From assembly GCA_030847615.1 (NCBI GenBank), contig JAUMIR010000015.1, forward strand, positions 9,441,501 through 9,505,500: a stretch of 64,000 nucleotides of DNA, written 5' to 3'. The translations under genes were made by a program, and so were the position numbers. Source of the DNA: Gambelia wislizenii (taxonomy: Eukaryota > Chordata > Lepidosauria > Squamata > Crotaphytidae). Shown piece by piece: positions 43,607-54,174 of this stretch; the stretch's first letter is position 1, and the number at the start of each line of letters is the position of its first letter. The notes below the pieces were generated by a model. It saw only the letters and a list, made by a program, of their open reading frames with translations. It was not told the DNA's origin and did no database searches.

Positions 43607-43822
43607 TGTGTATATGCCTTCAAGTTGCCTGTCAACTTATGGCAACTCCATGAATTTCATAGACAAGGAATTCTCAGAGGTGATTTTGCCAGTTGCTTCC
43701 CCTGAAACGTACCCTGCATCACTTGACATTTGTTGTCAGTCTCCCATCCAACTACTAACCAGAGCTGACCCTATTTAGCTTCCAAGATCAGGTGAGATCT
43801 GGTGCCTTAGAGCATTTAGGCC
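43607..43822 (-). mobile_element. 5S-rRNA-derived SINE (block III copy)
   Basis: Same insertion as 5090-5303, with the 5S-like TTTAGCTTCCAAGATCAGG segment and the shared body starting TATGCCTTCAAGTTGCC. Confidence 0.7.
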
Positions 43823-44338
43823 ATATGTTGACTTGCCACTTACTACCTGTTATAGTGAATCTATTCTAGTTGGAACAAACCATAGGATTCAGCCCAGAAT
43901 TATAGCTAGCATCCTGTTCATGAATCACAATGGCATAACTCAAGGCTTATGTTGTTAAGACAATGCAGATAATATTTTTGGTCATTGGAGATGTTGAAAC
44001 CCACTATGAGCCATGCAATGACCAACACCCACTCACCCCACACATAACTCCCCCAACTTTTCTCAGCTGCAGCCCCCCAAATCTGGTCACTTCCTGGTCC
44101 ATAGAGAATGAGTGGAGCAGAAGAAAAGTATCCAGCTATTTTCATATAACTGGACACAGAGCAAGTACATAATCTGCAGGGACCTACAGAAGAAATCCAG
44201 AGGTCCCTGAAGGTATCTGACACTTTGTTCCACAAGAGCAGGAGTTGATAACTGTGGAAGGCCACAGGGCTGGATTAGTCCCTCAGAAGACCTTGAAGGG
44301 CCATGTGCCCACTTGCATCCCCATTTGTTTTGCTCCAA

Positions 44339-45040
44339 GTGCCTTCTAGTAGGTATCGGGGGCATTTTCACCACATTTTAGGCTGTCTGGTCCATTTTGG
44401 GCCAAGGAGAAGATTTTTTTTTTAAAATGCAGGATGTTAGAAGAAGTTACTTTCTGTTCACTTCCTGTTTTGTTTTTTGTTTTTTAAAAAATGCCTCTCC
44501 TGGATATAAATTGGTCCAGAGGACAAAAGCATGGTGAAAATCCCCCCGCCCAGTCCCTAGAGGACAGTTGGAAGAAAAGAAGAAGAAGAAAGAAAATGAC
44601 ACAGCCCCTGGGCCTCATTTTTCCCACCTGTGCCTGCCAATAAAATAGCTGGATGCTTCTCTGCTATTCCCATTTTGTTGTGCTGAAAGTGCCTTCTAGT
44701 AGATGTAGGGGGCATTTTCACCACACTTTAGGCTCTCTGGGCCATTTTGGGCCAAGGAGAAGATTTTTTTAAAAAAAGCAGGACATCAGAAGAAGTTACT
44801 TTTTGTTCATTTCCTGTGTTTTAAGGAAGCCTCTCCTGGATCTAAATTAGTCCAGAGAGCAAAAGCATGGTGAAAATTCCTCCCCCCCAAGTCCCTAGAG
44901 GACAGTCAAAGGCAAATAATAATAATAATAATTCAAAAGGAAATGACCCCTGGAGCTACACACAGCCCCTGGGCCTCATTTTTCCAACCTCTGCCCACCA
45001 GTAAAATAGCTGGATGCTTCTCTGCTAATCCCCCTACTCT
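44339..45040. repeat. Local tandem duplication, period about 350 bp
   Basis: GTGCCTTCTAGTAG begins at 44339 and again at 44689, followed in both by GGCATTTTCACCACA and GCCAAGGAGAAGATTTTTTT. Block I has a single copy (from 5819), so the duplication is specific to block III. Confidence 0.75.
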
Positions 45041-45215
45041 CCACTGACCAGGTAATGGCTGTGTTTAGGGAGGCTGCTGCTGATAGTATGGGGAAGGGAG
45101 AGGTTGGACAGGAGACTATTGTAGCTGCATCTTGTAGCTGTGTCTTTGATGTAGGTGCATGTCCACCATCATCCATATTTCAGTATCTCATTCTTGATAG
45201 ATATATTTAATGTTT

Positions 45216-45950
45216 TGTTCTTGCTCCAACTTTATTTACAATCTTCTTCAGCATGATGCTCAAAAGGGCTATGGCAGAGTTTGAAGAAAAAGATGACATC
45301 TATATACATTACCGTACTGATGGTAGCTTGTTTAACTTAAGCCGTCTGAGGGCTCGCACTAAGACTCTAAACTATCTAGTCCGTGAGCTGCTCTTCGCTC
45401 ATGCTGATGCCCTCCTTGCTGACACAGAAGCAGCTCTGCAGCGCCTAACATCCTGCTTCACAACAGCTGCAGAGCTGTTCGGGCTGGAAGTCAACCTGAA
45501 GAAAACAGAAGTTCTTTACCAGCCTGCACCACAGGATGAACACCACCACCCCCACATTGCCATTGGCAAATCTGTGCTCAAGTCCATTCAGCAGTTCACC
45601 TACCTGGGAAGCATCATCTCTTCAGATGCCAAGATTGACAAAGAGATCGATCACAGATTAGCAAAGGCATATAGCACATTTGGAAGACTTTACAAAAGAG
45701 TCTGGAGTCTGGTCCAGCCTGGCCTCACATCGGGAGACATGGAGACACACTATCCACAATGCTGCAGCCTTATTTGAGAACTCACGCTGAACAAGTCTTG
45801 AAGAGAAATGACAACGCAGAAAGAATCACAACCCAAAAACATCACCCAAGGAGACCTTTTTGCAACCGGACTTGTTTATCTCGGATTGGCCTTTTTAGTC
45901 ATCAGCGCGCTTGCAGAAAGCGTTGGATGAGTCCTTCGTGAATCTTCGTT
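45216..45950 (+). pseudogene. RTE-like LINE reverse transcriptase fragment
   Basis: The frame 45253-45777 encodes IYIHYRTDGSLFNLSRLRAR, ELLFAHADALLADTEAALQ (catalytic box altered, no YADD), GLEVNLKKTEVLYQPAPQ, QQFTYLGSIISSDAKIDKEI and FGRLYKRVWSLVQPGLTSGD. It then skips most of the C-terminal domain and ends with the 3' terminal segment also found at 9.14 kb (CGCGCTTGCAGAAAGCG). It is inactive. Confidence 0.75.
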
Positions 45951-46690
45951 TGCGAAGAAAAGCCAGAGAGAGAGATTTCAAAACTGGGAGCCAGATGTTG
46001 TTTACTTTTAAGGTTTCTTTTTTCCTGTTGAAGTTGTCTAGGTATTTGCGGATTTCAATAGCTTCTCTGTGCATTCTGACATGATAGTTGTTGGCCTGGT
46101 CCAGAATTTCTGTGTATTTTAAGTAACATTTGTGTCCAGGTTGGTTTTTAACATGCTTTGCTACTGATGATTTTTCTGGTTGGCTCAGTCTGCAGTGTCT
46201 CTCATATTCCTTGATTCGTGTTTGCACACTGTGTTTTGTTGTCACTATGTAAACTTGTCCACAGCTGCATGGTATGCGGTAAACTCCTGCATCTGTGAGA
46301 GTTCTCTTTTGTCCTTTGCTGAGCGTAGCATTTCTTGGACTTTCTTGGTTGGTCTGTAGATTGTTTGGAGGTTGTGTTTCCTCACCAGTTTCCCTAATCT
46401 GTCTGTGACTCCTTTGATGTATGGTAAAAAATACCTTCCCTTTGGGTGGCTGTTTTTCTTCTTCATTCCTGTGTTTTTCTGGGTCTGGCTGCTCTTGTGA
46501 TGTCTGATCTGGAGAAACCATTAGCCTGTAGGGCCCAGTTTAGGTGCCTCAGTTCATCCTCCAAGTAGTGGGGTTTGCAGATCCTTTTTGCACAGTCTAC
46601 CAATGTTTTTATTGTGCTTCTTTTTTGTCCTGGGTGACGATTGGAGTGTATTCAATGGTTCTATTCTTGTTGAGACTAACTAAAAGAATT
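45945..46690 (-). pseudogene. Penelope-like element: GIY-YIG endonuclease fragment
   Basis: The minus-strand frame (46521-45895) gives GVYRIPCSCGQVYIVTT, TRIKEYERHCRLSQPEKSS, EILDQANNYHVRMHREAIEI and NFNRKKETLKVNNIWLPV, the layout of the Penelope C-terminal GIY-YIG nuclease. YIG is YIV here, and Arg/His/Glu-type residues follow. Upstream (46540-46690), KTLVDCAKRICKPHYLEDEL matches the RT-endonuclease linker region. RT is absent. The last codons before 45895 are read-through into neighbouring RTE-like sequence. Confidence 0.75.
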
Positions 46691-46708
46691 CTAGCCATCT
46701 TCAGTTAT

Positions 46709-46755
46709 ATAGAATAGAATAGAATAGAATAGAATAGAATAGAATAGAATAGGAA
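46709..46755. repeat. (TAGAA)n microsatellite
   Basis: About nine consecutive TAGAA units. Confidence 0.95.
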
Positions 46756-46759
46756 TATA

Positions 46760-47965
46760 TGAAACATAGGACTTTATCAGACCACCCTCCTAAACTTGTT
46801 CTTTTACCAGCATAACTTTCCTGTTTTTATGCTGGCAAAAGTGTGCCCCATGTCACACTTACCTTGCATCCATGCGAAAGGTTGTCCCAGTAATTAATGA
46901 GGAGTGAACGGAGCTCCATTCACTTCCTCTATTGAAATCCCACATATTCTTGCGAGAATACATAGTGTGGGAAATTCGAAAATAAAAAACAAAAATAAGA
47001 CAGTAAAAGTTTTTAAAAGCACATAAATACATTTTAAAAGTCCCAAGTAAACTGGAGAGGATCATAAATAAAGTTACCTAGGTGTCGCAATCTCACCTGG
47101 AAGTGTTCTTGCCAGACTGGCCATTGACTCTGCAGTCACGTGAAAACAGTGGCACACAGATTAAAACACTGGCAGTGCCAGCACAAATGAGCCACAGGGG
47201 ATCAACTGACAGCTTGAGATGTCAATAAAAAGTATGACTTTTGGACAAGACATAAACATGAAAGGGCGACATTGTATGGCATGCGTGCACTTTTCCATTT
47301 ATGTGGTGTTGTTGTGACACCTTAATTGGATGTTCTGATAAAGTCCATATACATTGTTGTGCCCTCCCCTGGATTTTGAGGTTTGGAGTCAAGTCTCCTG
47401 GAATCCCGGCTAGGGACCAACATGAGTTTGGTTTCCTCTGGGGCCCTGGTGCTTCCCCTCTTTACAGGCCCCTCAGTACTGGATTCCAACCAGACCACCT
47501 TAAAGGCTCGGACAGAGAATCTTCTGCCCAGCCTTCAAGGACAACCACCTGGGTTGGCACCCCCTCCCTTTCCCCTCTTACTTGCTTTCTGAGGGGCTGG
47601 GAAATATCGAAACCTAAGATGTTGCTTTTATCTACTGTTTAGTACTAGGCTGGCCAGAACTGGATTTAAGGTGAAACTGTATGCATATTCTTGCTCAGTA
47701 AACCATGTTGAACTTACATGTGTGGTTCATCACATACATCTTTATTTCTTCCAGATTTGATGGAATATTCCAGATACATTAGTGGAAAATTTTATGGACA
47801 AATAAATGGAAGTAATCTCGCAAATATGCCTTTGGTGAGGGCTGACTGTTATAGTGTTATTAACAGGAGTGTTATGGGCAGAATGCAATGAACCATATAA
47901 TTTTTTTAAAATGAAAGACATGAAGACAAGTCAAGAACCATCAGCCTAAGGTGGTGTCTCATTGG
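46760..47965. other. No gene recognised
   Basis: Unclassified AT-rich sequence upstream of the gene B promoter. The open frames at 47301-47642 lack any recognisable motif or exon context. Confidence 0.5.
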
Positions 47966-48040
47966 CCTATCCCAAATAATAATGGAGGTCTCATCATTCT
48001 TCAGAAATGACTCATTGCTCATAGAAGATGCAGAGAGGTA

Positions 48041-48120
48041 AATAAAAAGGCCTCCCACAATGGGTTCTTCACTCACTCACTGGACCCTGTACTCCATCAA
48101 TTCCTATTACTGAAAAAGGT
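48041..48120 (+). promoter_or_regulatory. TATA box, non-coding exon 1 and donor of gene B
   Basis: AATAAAAAGG at 48041-48050 is the TATA element. The exon probably starts near 48072 (TCACTCACTCACTGG) and ends CTGAAAAAG|GTAAGC with the donor at 48119. Upstream 47965-48040 is similar to the decayed promoter at 6.83-6.93 kb. Splicing to 49588 gives a 1469-nt intron. Confidence 0.7.
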
Positions 48121-48614
48121 AAGCTTTGTTCAATTGTTTGGTCTTTCTTATTTGTTCCCTCTCTTTCCAAAGTTAAAGTTACCTTTGCTAACCTATAGTT
48201 ACTTGGGTGGACCAAATTCTGGGCCTTTGAGGTGCTAAAAAAAAAGACTGACTGAATTTGAATCCATGATTTTATACATCTCTTGTTTTCTTGATTATAA
48301 AAGAAATGAGATCTTCATTAGATAGATCATCTCTAGTTTTCTAAATGTCTTTTGATTTCTGCATAGAAAAACTGGAGTCTTTCATAACCAGATGATTGGA
48401 ACTGTACTTAATTTTTTCTAGTGTATACAGCTTTTTAATAAGTGTATCGATTACAATACAATACAAGAATGGAACCAGTCCCTTTAACATAGAGATATAC
48501 ACCTGTAAAAAGAAGTCAAGATTGACATTAATACACATGTATGGTAGTCTTCTTAATGCAATGCAACTGTATATGGTGTCTAATATTTCTGAGGATGTTG
48601 TGCATTGTTGATGG

Positions 48615-49567
48615 GAGGTGCTCACAGTAGCGGCCCCGAAACCAAGAATTGGGTTGCAATCTCCAGTCCTGGATGGGGTCACACTCTCCTCTAGTAACTG
48701 TGTTCGCAGTCTAGGGGTGCTCCTTGACTTGTCACTCCTGATGACAAATCAGGTAAATGCGACAGTCAGGAGCGCTTGCTATCAGCTTCGGCTGATACGC
48801 CAGCTGCGCCCTTTTCTGGAAGTAAGGGATCTTGAGACCATTGTGCACGCGCTGGTAACCTCACGTCTTGATTTCTGTAATGCACTCTACATGGGGCTAC
48901 CCTTGTGCTTAGTTTGGAAATTACAGCTGGTACAAAATATGGCAGCCAGGCTAGTTTCTGGGACATCTAGGAGGGACCACATTACTCCGGTTCTGAGGTC
49001 CCTCCACTGGCTGCCTATCAGCTTCCGGGCCCAGTACAAGGTGTTGGTTATCACCTTTAAAGCCCTAAATGGCTTGGGCCCAAGCTATCTCAGGGACCGC
49101 CTTCTCCCTTATAATCCTCCCCGCGCTCTCCGGTCCTCTGGGAGGAATTTGTTGCAGCCACAAAGATCTAGGCTGGCAACCACCTCCCAGAGGGCTTTCT
49201 CGGCTGCCGCCCCCAAATTGTGGAACGGCCTGCTGGATGAGATCCGCCTATTTACATCATTAGACAGCTTTAAAAAGGCTGTCAAGACGGTTCTCTTCAG
49301 GCAGGCTTCTCCGGAATAGCTAACCCCGGCCTCAGGAACCCCCTCTGGAGGTTGGTTCTGGACCTCCAAACTGATGCAGCTTGCTCGAAAGGGTTTTTAA
49401 TAAATTGTATTATATATTGATTTTAATTTGTATTAATTTAATACTGTTTTAAGGGGGGGAGGGATTTTGAGTTGTTTTATACTGTGTACTATTGTATCGT
49501 TGTAAGCCGCCCCGATTGCTCGCAGAGGGGCGGGATATAAATAAATTTATTATTATTATTATTATTA
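48615..49567 (+). mobile_element. 5'-truncated L2 LINE in the gene B intron
   Basis: Encodes the L2 C-terminus without stops from 48618 to 49319: RSLGVLLDLSLLMTNQVNA, VHALVTSRLDFCNALYMGL, FKALNGLGPSYLRDRL and QRAFSAAAPKLWNGL, then a 3' UTR and (TTA)n tail ending at 49567. The tail ends 20 nt before the AG of the gene B acceptor. At the codons where L2 copies 1 and 2 have nonsense, this copy has Cys and Arg. Confidence 0.9.
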
Positions 49568-49608
49568 AACCCCTTGATTTCTTCCAGCTCCACCTTCCCA
49601 CTGAAAAC

Positions 49609-49839
49609 ATGCCCTGCTGTTCCAACAGTTGCTGCTCCCCCTGCTGTTGTGGAGAGTCCTCCTGTTATGATCCATGCTCTTGCTGCTGCTGCTCCTCTTG
49701 TTGCAAACCCTACTGTTGTGGTCAGTCCTCCTGTTTTGATCCCTGCTGTTGCTGCTGCCCCTCCTCTTGCTGCAAACCCTCTTGTGATTCCAGTTGTTGT
49801 GTCTCTTCCTGCTGCTATCCTAAGCAATGCAGCTGCTGA
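49609..49839 (+). CDS. Gene B: cysteine-rich structural (corneous/KRTAP-like) protein, 76 aa
   Basis: A 76-residue protein with 32 Cys (42%) arranged in CC, CCC and CCCCC runs spaced by Ser/Pro/Lys: [20 protein letters not shown] at the start, a duplicated CCCG/CCGQSSCxDPC module (residues about 12-24 and 36-47), ending [11 protein letters not shown]. The ATG lies 21 nt after the acceptor TTCTTCCAG|CTC (exon 2 from 49588). It resembles gene A (MSCCSN start, CCGQSSC and CCYP) much more than gene C. The expected role, by family, is a disulfide-rich cornified-cell component; the exact tissue cannot be told. The polyadenylation signal is at 50112. Alternate-frame valine/alanine ORFs in the same region are shadows. 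Confidence 0.88.
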   Translation: MPCCSNSCCSPCCCGESSCYDPCSCCCCSSCCKPYCCGQSSCFDPCCCCCPSSCCKPSCDSSCCVSSCCYPKQCSC

Positions 49840-50111
49840 AGGAAAAGAGGAAAGCTTGGAATGCAAGCTGAATTCTGCAGCCTAAGAAACAACATTACCA
49901 CCTTCACTGTGTAGATTTGCCACCTCCAATGCCTTAAGCAATACACCTGCCACCTTTATTTAGCAATACATTCCTCCACCCTTCTTTTAATGTTGTGGAA
50001 AAGGCATGGTGAATGCATACCTGATTTACTGATTGTCTCAGCTCATAGGATTTTTCAGCTCTTTGAAGAACTCTTATCTTTATATAACTTCTCACAATAG
50101 TCATGGAGCAT

Positions 50112-50117
50112 AATAAA
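50112..50117 (+). terminator. Polyadenylation signal of gene B
   Basis: AATAAA 273 nt after the gene B stop. The equivalent site in psi-B is mutated to AATATTAAAA. Confidence 0.7.
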
Positions 50118-50795
50118 AAGTAAAATCACAGTACCTGGTCTCTTGGATTTCTTTTACTTAAACTGAAAAAAAAAATATTACTCAATGAATAAAGCTTTTG
50201 TCTCGCACAGAGATGGCAAGTGTTATAGTCCCAGTCTTTCTTAGCTCAAGCCTGAAGACATCAAATGGCAGCCTTACAAATCACAAACTTTTCACAGAGA
50301 ATGTTCCACATTCAAATGGTGGTATCTCAAGCCCTAAAGCAATGGGGTTTTTAAATTTTTTTTTTTTAAAAAAGCATGATTTCCAGGCATTTTTTTTCAT
50401 CAAAAGCACACATAAAGTCCTTAAATGTGTGGAAACACACTGAAATAGCTCATGTTCACAAACACCTAGCAAGCCTGTACAAATGTCTCCATTTTCCTCT
50501 GCAGTCCTTCTCAAAATGGTGACAGGAAGTGGCACAAGGTTCACATGCATGGCTGTGTCCTGTCATCATTTTGAGAGGGACTCCAGAGGAAAACAGAGAT
50601 ATTTGGGCTTGCTGTCTATGTGTGTGTGTGGCGGGGGGGAGCTTGGCCCATGGAGAAATTGCAGGGATGGCCCATGGAGAGTACACAGTTGCCCACCCCT
50701 CCAATAGCCCAATATTGTCAACTCTGACTGACAAGAATTCTCCTGTGACTGAGACAGGGTTCTTTCCTACCCTCACTTGGTGATCCATGGTCTTT

Positions 50796-50838
50796 TGTGA
50801 AGACCTCCTATCCAAGTATTAACCAGCCCTGGTGATAG
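50796..50838 (-). mobile_element. Short 5S-headed SINE remnant
   Basis: TATCCAAGTATTAACCAGCC matches the reverse complement of the 5S box region (GGTTAGCACTTGGATG) seen at 54975-54990. Confidence 0.5.
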
Positions 50839-51261
50839 AATATTATTAGCGAATATTTGAAAAATGGTCAAAATACATGTTCTATGAGTGTTGAGGTAAA
50901 TTGATGGTAAGACTTCTAGACTGACAAGAATCCTCCCAGTTTGAAACTGATTCTGTACAAAATTCACATGTGGTTGTTGGTGCAGAAAACAGCAGAAAAT
51001 AATATTTCTACATAGATTGCTATGCAATATTGTTTTCTGCACAGAAAATGTTCTTTATTGTGAAAAAATGCTGTAATTGGGGTGTATTCTGTGCAAAATT
51101 CATATGTGGTTGATTTAATTTTTTTGTGCCAAATAAATCCATAATTGTGAATAGCCTTTGAAACTGTGTGGCTTTCAAAAATTTTCTGAAAGCAGGAAAA
51201 AAAATGTTAAAATTATCAAATGCTTCCTTCAAGAAGAAATTTAAACTGTAAATTTCTTTTA

Positions 51262-51485
51262 CAGGGTTCATTTAAACTGTAGAAATAATGCAGTTTGACA
51301 TAACTTTAACTGCCGTCACTCCATCCTACAGAATCCTGGGATCTGTAGTTTTTTGAGGCACCAGCACTCTTTGGTAGAGAAGACCAAAGATCTTGTAAAA
51401 CTACATATCTCAGGATTCCATAGGATGGATCTATGACACTTAAAGTGGTGGAAAACTGCTATTACTGCAGTGTAGATGCACCTTA
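51262..51485. mobile_element. Palindromic MITE (probably hAT-type)
   Basis: Two imperfect inverted arms of about 90 bp: the left includes AATGCAGTTTGACATAACTT and AGAATCCTGGGATCTGTAG; the right is its diverged reverse complement ending CTGCAGTGTAGATGCAC. This is a very common non-autonomous repeat type in squamate DNA. Half of another copy is at 54045-54150. Confidence 0.7.
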
Positions 51486-53150
51486 GTGAAGAATTAAATC
51501 CCTAACCAGTCCTGAAGCTACTTAGTTTCCCAAATAAGTTGAGATCAGAGTAGTCAATGGAGTATTGTGTAAAGCAGCAAATTCATTGGGTGCAAGGAAA
51601 GGAGTCAGGTGCTCCCTCATTTTTTCAAACACTCTGGAAACCTGCTATGATTCATTCCAATTCATTTTAGATCAGAATTAATCAATTTTGTAGCATCCAT
51701 GTGTCAGAACAATTCTCCAAATACCACATCTATCTCAACTTACAGTGAAATTAATGTAACTAATTTGTGTTCTGCTGACATTTGAAAATGTGTATTAAGA
51801 AATGCATATTTTGGAGGGAGTACAAAAATATTTAGGCAACAGGAGAAAAGTATGTACATTTGAAAAATTACACAAGGAGTGCAAAGTTTTTAAAAAATAG
51901 CTAGAAGGCACATGAATAGGGAAACAAAACCCACAAGGCATCCAGAAAGCAAATAAGTATTGGCAAAGTATAAACAGCACTAGTCTGGGAATGGGGCCAA
52001 CTGGAATGCAAACACAGTCAAAGATTTAGTCCAGTAACACAGTCCAACACATCAGAGGCTTATGGCAATCAGTCAGCATGGTCCAAAGCAGTCCGTGGGT
52101 CAAGAGAAGCAGGCAGCAGAGTAGTCAGGCACAGTCCAAGGACTAAGCATGGGTCAGGGTAACAGAAGTCAAGATAAATGGAATCCAGGAACTGAAGTCT
52201 GCAAGAAGCTTTCACCTGGAAGATCAGTTGATCTCTGACAAAGCCTCCATTGCCTCTCCCAGCATATATAAAGTGATTAAGGCTTTGTCAGGTGTTTCTT
52301 AATGAGCAGGTTATATAGGTGGAAAGTGTTCAGGGAGATTGTGTATAAAATGACATAGTATGTTCATGCATATAAACATTCATACAGACTTCTTTTTTTA
52401 AAAAAATGAAGAAATTTAAATGAGCCAAATCTATTATGAGGGGGAGGGGACAACAGAAATGCTTGGAAAAGTGAATCATATTGATTGGACCTTCAGTCAC
52501 TTAAACACTCATCTCATTATATCTTCAGATAATCCCAGGAAGTACCTCAGTCTGAGTCTTGCCAAAGGATAATCAAAGAAGACTGTTACACAGGAATGTA
52601 CCTAAGATCTTGGTGTACAGCCTTCAGGTTACATTTCCTGCATAGATGTCCTCTTTTATACATCGGAGAACCAGCATTGCCTTAGGCAGCTTTTTGAGTG
52701 AAGGCTTCATGACTAATCTTGGTGACAAATCTGTTTTAAGTGGTTCTGGGCTTCATTGCGCAATGCACAATACTACTCTCAAATCAGCTGCCTTCCAGGT
52801 ACTAAGTAGAAGGCTTGAGATATCTAGGGAACATAATTTCTCCCTGAAATCCTGGGGCAGAAAAGGAGCTCAAATGTATGGCATTGACAGTCTTGCTGAA
52901 AGAGTAACATTGTCCCTCTGCTTTGTTGCTAAGCAGAAACCCAGCTTTTACAGCTAAGGGTTCTTCCATATCAGAGGCGGGCAAAGTGCAGCCCACAAGC
53001 CACACATAGCCTTCCATTGTAATTTCTGTGGCCCCCTAGAGTCCCTCGGGGTCAGAAAATATATTTTTGCCATTTTTTTCTCTCCAGAATACACTTTAGG
53101 GCAGAGGCTCTCAGCCAGGGTTCCCTAGAAATCTAGGATTCCACAAGAGA
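51486..53150. other. No gene; possible LTR-like segment near 52.0-52.3 kb
   Basis: Unclassified sequence. 52200-52330 contains CATATATAAAG and gives a faint LTR-like impression. 52640-52957 has an open frame without motifs. 50840-51250 is related to 53880-54045, indicating duplication of the intergenic DNA of gene B and psi-B. Confidence 0.4.
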
Positions 53151-53154
53151 TTGT

Positions 53155-53870
53155 GCATGAGACTACATGCGAAAGGGATCTAGGAGTCCTAGTAAAAAAC
53201 AAGCTGAACATGAGTCAACAGTGTGATGAGGCAGCTAAAAAGGCCAATGCAATTTTGGGCTGCATCAATAGAACTATAGCGTCTAGATCAAGGGAAGTAA
53301 TAGTGCCACTCTATTCTACCTTGGTTAGGCCTCACCTAGAATACTGTGTCCAGTTCTGGGCAGCACAATTCAAAAAGGATATTGACAAATTGGAGCGTGT
53401 CCAGAGGAGGGCTACTAAAATGGCGAAAGGTCTGGAAACCATGCCTTCTGAGGAAAGACTTAGGGAGCTGGGTATGTTTAGCCTGGAAAAAAGATGGTTA
53501 AGGGACAATATGATAAGGAGCCCTGGTGGAGCAGTGGTTAAATGCCAGTACTGCAAGTCACCACATTGCAAGTTCGATTCCAGAGGTCTCCAAGGTTCAC
53601 TCACAGAGCAATGGATGCAAGCTCCAGCAACAGAGATTCCACCTCAACATTAGGAGGAACATTTTGACAATAAGAGCAGTTTGACAGTGGAACACACTCG
53701 CTCAGAGCATGGTGGGTTCTCCTTCCTTGGAGGTCTTTAAACAGAGGCTGGATGGCCATCTGTCGGGGATGCTTTGATCGTGATTCCTGTGTGGCCGGGG
53801 GTTGGAGTGGACGACCCTCGTGGTCTCTTCCAACTGTACAATTCTATGATTGTATGATTGCTAGGGGTTC
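53155..53870 (+). mobile_element. CR1 fragment (RT C-terminus and 3' end)
   Basis: Translation: [20 protein letters not shown], then [20 protein letters not shown] and [20 protein letters not shown], breaking at a SINE insertion (53517). It resumes with the CR1 3' UTR (AGAGCAATGGATGCAAGC at 53605 through AATTCTATGATTGTATGAT at 53860). Confidence 0.88.
53517..53600 (+). mobile_element. tRNA-derived SINE head inserted in CR1
   Basis: A-box-like TGGAGCAGTGG (53526 on) and B-box-like AAGTTCGATTCCAG (53570 on) at tRNA spacing. It is short and lacks a clear tail. Confidence 0.6.
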
Positions 53871-54044
53871 CGTGAGATATATTTTTTTATATACAGAACA
53901 ATCCCCTGTGTGAATTTTGTGCAGAAATAAGTCCCAAATGATGAATAGGCTTTGAAAAACAGTGTGGTTTTCAATGACTTTTTGCAGTGGGAAGAAAATG
54001 ATTGAAGCTACCTGCTGTTTCCTTCAACAAGAAACTGAGGCTGC

Positions 54045-54150
54045 ATCTGCACTGCAGGAATAATCTAGGTTGACTCCACTTTCACTGCCATTGCTCAGTA
54101 CTATGCAATTCTGGAATCTGTAATTTTGTGAGATATTTAGCCTTCTCTGT
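54045..54150 (+). mobile_element. Half of a hAT-type MITE
   Basis: GGCTGCATCTGCACTGCAGG through TCTGGAATCTGTAATTTTGT matches one arm of the 51262-51485 MITE. The second arm is missing, replaced by psi-B sequence. Confidence 0.6.
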
Positions 54151-54174
54151 CAAAGAGCCACAACAAACTAACCT

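Larger units (their letters stand above)
38240..45215. repeat. Segmental duplication block III
   Basis: Diverged copy of block I carrying intact gene C and its exon 1. The order and orientation match 2.0-6.36 kb. It contains an extra piece of about 1.46 kb (39252-40711) absent from block I and a local tandem duplication at 44339-45040. Similarity ends at about 45215 (TAGATATATTTAATG), where block I continues at 6327-6341. The intron of gene C spans 38903-42231. 42.3-44.3 kb holds no further gene. Confidence 0.8.

Noticed and set aside
47301..47642. 113-codon ORF starting MWCCCDTLIG as another Cys-rich gene
   Set aside because: Cysteines occur only at the start; there is no CC-repeat pattern, acceptor-ATG spacing or paralogue similarity.
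52646..52957. 103-codon ORF as possible host exon
   Set aside because: No recognisable motif, no convincing splice context, and no related copy in the duplicated intervals.
53517..53600. tRNA gene
   Set aside because: A and B boxes are present but no cloverleaf can be formed and it sits within a CR1; it is a SINE head.
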